From Epiperipatus broadwayi (Eukaryota > Onychophora > Udeonychophora > Euonychophora > Peripatidae): a stretch of DNA of 64,000 nucleotides. The position numbers were made by a program, and so were the translations under genes. The first letter of the stretch is position 1. Each line of letters begins with the position of its first letter. The stretch spans positions 6,914,098 to 6,978,097 of the forward strand of contig JAQFVV010000017.1 of the NCBI GenBank assembly GCA_028023455.1, written 5' to 3'. This document shows, piece after piece, positions 58,905-64,000 of this stretch. The notes beneath the pieces were generated by a model. The model was given only the letters and a program-made list of their open reading frames with translations. It did no database searches and had not been told where the DNA came from.

Positions 58905-60499
58905 CATTCATGGCTTTGCAGTTTCAATATACTGCCATTCCATATCGCCTTTCTAGACATACCACGTGTTTTCTTTTATTAACTTTATATTCTATGTATA
59001 ACTCCGTCCCTACATTAGTGACATAACTCACTCTCAAATAAATATTTGCCCCTAGTTGTTAGTAAATATTTTTAATTAAATAAATATAGGTCCGCTGCTA
59101 CTATTATAAATCTTACTTTAGACTCTTGCATTGCAAAGGTATAAATCCCTAAAGGCATGCCTTAGAAATACTTGCTCAAGAATTTTAGGTAGCTAGATTA
59201 CGTCATCAAATAAATGTATTTCTCTTTGTAAACATAACAGTATCGGAAAATACCGCTACTGAGATCTTAAATATAAAGTATTATTGGTAAAATGATTTCG
59301 TATAAATGTTTCTAAATAAATAAATGTATTTCTTGAGTATATAACAGTATCAGAAAATTCCGTTACTCAACTTAAATATTACCAAATATTATTAGTAGAC
59401 GATTTATTATTATAATGTTTTAATAAATAATTTCAAACTATATGTCTGCCGTTACTTCTTTATTTATTTATTTGATACCCATTCGATATGTTTCCTCGAT
59501 TCTTTAAATATTAATGTTTAAGACTAATGTTCTAATTGGCTAACTCGAAAATAAAATCATAAATCTCTTGCATATCCCTCACCACCGTGCTTAAAGAAAT
59601 ATTTATTAATGTTGCATCAGATGCATTGTTTCATAGATTGTATTGTGGAACCGATAAACTATGTTCAAACTTAGTACTACGGATGGCTTCGCTACCTAGA
59701 TGGTGCTGCAGTTCTGTGTGGTGGTCAAATTCTACACTATGTTAACGAATCACACATTTTCTGACCGTTACAATATTGAGGTTGTTAAACTAAGACTTGT
59801 TCTTGATTCTCAGACTATATTAATGATGATTTCAAATCATTTTGCATATGAATTAAAATAGACCAAATTCACCCTATAGTTTAAATCTATGCCAAAAAAT
59901 GGTATTTATATATAATCCTACTACTGGAAGCTTGACAGGCATTTTTTAAAATTATACCTATTCTTAGGCCTCCGATAATTCTTGAAACAATATGGCTAAC
60001 TAGACGCAATTATATTTAATATTTCATTTTATTTTTCATAATAATATTATTAAAATACAAGAAATTCCACAAAAGTATGATAATTGATTGTAATTGAAAT
60101 AAATGTACCAGTAAAAAGCATTGCTAGTTTCTCAGCACAAGTCACTGAATAACCACTGACCACTGCTTCTGTTTGATAGTATCTCGTCATTTTGGAAATA
60201 CATTACATGTCCCTACATCAATGAATGATCTCAAATTTTAATTCTTTTGGCAAAATACTCCTCCCAAAAAGTAACAAAGATGTAAAAAAATCATGCAATG
60301 TTCGCAACTTAACATTTGTATGTTTTAATTTTGATAAAAGCTATTATGAAAGATGTGTTTATATATATATATAGAAAGTCATATGTGCAAATAGGTTACA
60401 TGTGCATTAATATGTAGACAACAGACAAAAAAAGAATTAAAATTATATTATTTTTTGTATACAGTAAAATGGTGAATTTATATTTATAATGGATAGAAC
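58905..60499. other. AT-rich DNA, nothing recognised
   Basis: The block 59640-59765 is GC-balanced but unidentified. A short repeated phrase (AAATAAATGTATTTCT at 59209 and 59318, with CAGTATC.GAAAA) forms a diverged tandem of about 110 bases at 59205-59400. Confidence 0.35.
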
Positions 60500-60715
60500 T
60501 TTGATATATATCTGAACCTACCCTGACACCTCTCTGAGGAGTGCCAAAGCATGAAACCATGGTCAGGGGTTTGGGGAGGGGTTCCTGACATATATTTTTA
60601 ATGCTTTCTCTGGCTAAGCATTTAACACAAAGCTTGTTAAGGAATTGGCAATCCTCATTGTTTATAACTTACAAGCTTAAGAGAATAGGGTCATGTGATC
60701 TATGATTCTTATATA
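60500..60715 (-). repeat. Dispersed repeat, reverse copy of 18415-18905
   Basis: Read on the minus strand it repeats TATGTCAGGAACCCCTCCCC, CCATGGTTTCATGCTTTGGC and CATTGAGGATTGCCAA-type text from 18430-18580. It ends with the hairpin arm GAGAATAGGGTCATGTGATC. Confidence 0.8.
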
Positions 60716-60720
60716 TATAT

Positions 60721-60880
60721 AACATTCAAAGCACCAATTAGAACATTAAGATATTTCATCAACGCTCTCTGTGAACAAATGTAAAGTCTGTTTGAGGTTC
60801 AGAATTTACATTTATTCACAGAGGGCGTTGCTGAAATATTTTATAATATTGTGAAGGGTAATCTGAATGTTTTTATTTTC
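60721..60880. repeat. Small foldback element
   Basis: Arms 60721-60788 and 60803-60880 are reverse complements containing GCTCTCTGTGAACAAATGTA on the left and TTCACAGAGGGCGTTGCTGA on the right. It is a relative of 53335-53490 and shares its end motif with 27927-28460. Confidence 0.8.
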
Positions 60881-61868
60881 AGCTAGTGTTATGTATTATA
60901 ATATTTTCATATATATGTGTAAAATACAGCCTTATTTTCTATAACACTGAGAGAAAAAATGACCAATAATCTTGAACTATCCACTTCCAAAATGAGCACA
61001 AAAAAATCAAATTACCCTTATACTAACACAAACATATTTTCAAAACCAAACTACTGACATGAAACATTTAATAACATGAGAAATCTGAGAATATCAATAT
61101 TTTTCATAATTCCTATTTGCTCTCCCTTCATATTCAAATTACATCGAGGCTTTAGATAAAATATGATTAGCTGAAAAAATCGACTGTTTCTCTTCTATCT
61201 TCAAAAGATATTTTAGTGACAGTATATTAAATATGAAAACATGAAATAGAAAGCTTTTTTTAATATTTGAAATAAAATTTACTATGCATCAAAAGACTCC
61301 AACGCTTTTATTTTGGACATAATTATCCATACACTACATGATCTAACTAACAAACATTTGCAAATGCATTACAAAATAGTGCAATGGTCCTCAAATTAAA
61401 ACAAGCAGAAGTCAAAATAGATGAGATATAGTTTTAATTTCTGTTCAAAAATGGAAAAAAAAATGTAACAGGTAATGCTATACCATACATTATTATGATC
61501 TGTAGATTCCCATTAAAAGATTATTTGTTTTAAATGCCATAGACTAGGGTGGATAACATCTCATTTTATTAATGAATGTTCAATTTGTGACTCTCTTGAT
61601 AGAATGGGACATAATTGTTCTATAGCCTATAAACCATCTTGGTCTCCAGTCATAGTCAAAAGAAATATTGGTATAAGTTGCACAATAAGGATTGTGACAA
61701 GATGTTGTTAGAAGGTGTTATTGAGAATATCTGGAGCAATCTGGTGATGTCTTTTTTAATTCTCTCTGATAGAACAAACTAAATCCTAAGTAAATAAATT
61801 GAAAAGTAACAAAACAATATTAAACCATCTACATCCATAGTCCAATTAAAGCTAAAAAAATTAATAAC
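60881..61868. other. AT-rich DNA, nothing recognised
   Basis: No gene, RNA or repeat is supported. Confidence 0.4.
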
Positions 61869-62404
61869 TCCCATAGCAGAGATGAAACTCTCCATACAGT
61901 AGTGCCACTCAGTGCAAGCTAGAGTAATTAATGAATGAAGGAAGGTTTGTGCATAAAATTCCTATTGAGTGCCTACTCATCCAATATCCCCAGACTAGTT
62001 TGTGGATTTCATGATCTGAGAGCACTGTACCTAGATCTTTGGATCTAATGCAACCCTCCAGCAGCCACATTTTTTTTAGCTAACTATAAAGCTTTGAGTT
62101 TAAAATAGTTCGCTAAAAAATTAAAAGGTGGCTGCCAGTGGGTTGCCTTCAATTCTAAGATCTAGTTGTAGTGCTCTCAGATTCAAGGCTTCTCACTGAT
62201 AAAAACCACAAACTAGAAACTAGTCTGGGAATATTGGACGAGTAGGCACTAGATAGGGAATTTATGCACAAATCTTCCTGCATCCATTGATTACTCTGGT
62301 TTGCATGTGATGTGCTCTATGGAGAGTTTTGCCTCTGAAAAACAGCTTGTGTAAGCATAAAGAATATTGATCATGTGATGGTTAATGGTTTAATTCCCAT
62401 AGCA
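61869..62404 (+). mobile_element. Longest foldback SINE-like element with 10-bp target duplication
   Basis: The body (61879-62394, 516 bases) starts GAGATGAAACTCTCCATACA. It has two long arms (about 61884-62060 and 62150-62335) around a centre with TTAAAAGGTGGCTGCC, and ends with AAACAGCTTGTGTAAGCATA and TTGATCATGTGATGGTTAAT. TCCCATAGCA flanks it at 61869-61878 and 62395-62404. It shows the full-length form of the family. Confidence 0.85.
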
Positions 62405-62939
62405 CCTCAAATACTTCATTATTTGAAATATCCTCTGAGATGATGTGAAATTATTCTTAAAAGAAAGTCAAAGCAATGTTATATATATATATAAATAAAA
62501 AACAAAACAAAAAAACGACCCAGAAGACAAAATGTCATAAATAAAAAGATTTGAGCAACTGTAATGATTCAATTAAACTTTCACAAAGTTATAAACCCTA
62601 TAATGACCAATAATGGTATAAAAATGGTAACTCTTAATGTAAGGGATTTAATGCCTGACCTAAATCCCATAAATTTATCAAGTTACTATAAAGTATCTTT
62701 TGATGCATTACAAATTACTGAATAAATATTCAGTAAAAGTACCAATACTTATATCCTTAAAAATATTCTCTAACTTTTGACATGCCATTCCTTTCTTGAA
62801 TAATTGCCCAGCAAAAGGGGTCTCAAGTTTAATCAATAAAGGAATATTTCAAATATTAAATTCTTTGTACATTCTATTCATCCCAAAGAGGAGAAAAAAT
62901 GAGTAAAATAATGAATCAAATACAATACTGTTGTCAAGT
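62405..62939. other. AT-rich DNA, nothing recognised
   Basis: This contains an (AT)n run at about 62479-62492. Nothing else is supported. Confidence 0.4.
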
Positions 62940-63045
62940 GTTGTTAGCCAAGAGGTCAGCACAAGCACCTTGCAAGCAAGCAGTTGGTTACAGATGGTTG
63001 TTGCAGGTTTGCCTCTAGGCCAATGCTATGACATATGGAAAAAAA
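62940..63045 (+). mobile_element. tRNA-derived SINE copy
   Basis: This is close to 6118-6216: CACCTTGCAAGCAAGCAGTT, a B-box-like GCAGGTTTGCCTC, and the tail GCTATGACATATGGAAAAA. A-box-like TTAGCCAAGAGGTCAGCAC lies at about 62943. Confidence 0.7.
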
Positions 63046-64000
63046 TACAATACTGTTAATCAACACATTATGTCCTATACATCATAATGGGTGATTTTAA
63101 CTTTCAAGTACAATACTTTTCTAGGGATTTAAGCCAATATCTACTGTCTTGCAATATGTATATCTCAATGTAAAATATTTACCAAAAAAGGGCATATCCA
63201 TTTTCAAATGGCAGTTCATCAACATTAACTGATCACCTCATCTTTTCTCCTAATCACTGATTCTAACCTAAAATCATTATATCAACAGTGTTTTTTACAC
63301 GTCATAATAAGATAGAATTGAGGATAGCACCAAACATAAAAAATATGTGGGACCCCCCCCTCTCGCCCAGTCAAAATACATTATGATGATCTGTCAAAAA
63401 TTATAGTGAATGACTTCAAAATTCTTTATCAAATACACACCCAATAACCAAATCTATGAAATTTTAGACTACCAATCAAATTATTCGTGAAAAATCAGCA
63501 AATCATATTTCATCAAATTGTGCAAGATATTTTACAGAAAAAAATTATCAGAAAGATTCCTCTATCAGTTAACAATACTCAAAAATTAAATTATAGGACA
63601 TAGTTCAAGAAATCACATAGACACTACAATTCGGAAATGAGTTACAGCAGCTAGTAAATTGATTTGAATTATCAGAGAGGAATTCACACAATAAGATGGT
63701 AACAACTTAGTGGGCAGTCATGTAGATTATGCAATTTGGAAATAAATTAAAAACTGATACACTGATAATGACATCAGCATGGGACTGGCTGATAAAACAC
63801 AGTTTACTACAATCAGTATTGATTTTTTTTTTTTTTGAAAACGTGACCAAACAAATAAAGAAGCTAAAATGTGAAATATCATTAAGATTCTCGAATATCA
63901 TATCTGACTTTCATGAAATATTTGATAGCTAATCTCTTAATAAATTTCTTCAAATCTTTAACTGCCCAGGCATGCAATTTTATAGAGATTTAAAATACTT
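63046..64000. other. AT-rich DNA, nothing recognised
   Basis: Overlapping open frames on both strands at 63707-63932 lie across a poly-T run and are not supported as genes. A C run occurs at 63353-63361. Confidence 0.4.

Noticed and set aside
63707-63932. Opposing open frames at the window end
   Set aside because: Both cross a poly-T/poly-A run and have no domain.

Overview
This window looks like animal nuclear DNA. It is AT-rich (estimated by eye), has no dense coding, and is mostly introns filled with decayed transposable elements. Only one host gene can be recognised. Five plus-strand exons (19100-19289, 19388-19500, 31673-31804, 38356-38612, 53630 to about 53805) join with matching intron phases and read through as one protein. 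That protein resembles the cilia/flagella-associated protein CFAP92 (KIAA1257/DUF4550 family). The 5' end and probably the 3' end of the gene lie in exons I could not find or outside the window. The first visible intron is 98 bases; the next three are about 12.2, 6.6 and 15.0 kb. Large repeat-packed introns, many tRNA-derived SINEs, RTE-type LINEs, Penelope-like and Ty3/Gypsy elements together suggest a large-genome invertebrate, possibly a mollusc or cephalopod. That placement is inference only.

Layout: 1-19 kb is AT-rich sequence with an RTE LINE copy on the minus strand (about 2680-4190), a perfect 338-bp tandem duplication (4469-5144), several large hairpins, and members of a SINE-like foldback family with 10-13 bp target duplications. 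19-39 kb holds exons 1-4, interrupted by a 1073-bp terminal-inverted-repeat element with an 8-bp target duplication (21989-23061), two LINE fragments, a 240-bp polypyrimidine tract, a degenerate Ty3/Gypsy gag-pol (34735-36810, minus) whose gag carries an internal tandem duplication, and further SINEs. 39-54 kb is the last intron. It carries LINE fragments, a second RTE copy (46437-47955, plus), a 57-bp palindromic minisatellite (51853-52457) and Penelope-type terminal repeats. Past the last visible exon there is a degenerate Penelope-like unit (GIY-YIG endonuclease fragment flanked by inverted terminal repeats, 54080-55310), more foldback elements and mostly featureless sequence.

The most interesting structure is a repeated module (copies near 14, 45, 48, 54 and 55 kb). 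It combines a tRNA-like head, a hammerhead-ribozyme-like core and a Penelope-type endonuclease association. The next is the foldback SINE-like family, where four copies show clear 10-13 bp direct repeats at their edges. No autonomous, intact transposon and no CRISPR, operon or rRNA feature was seen.
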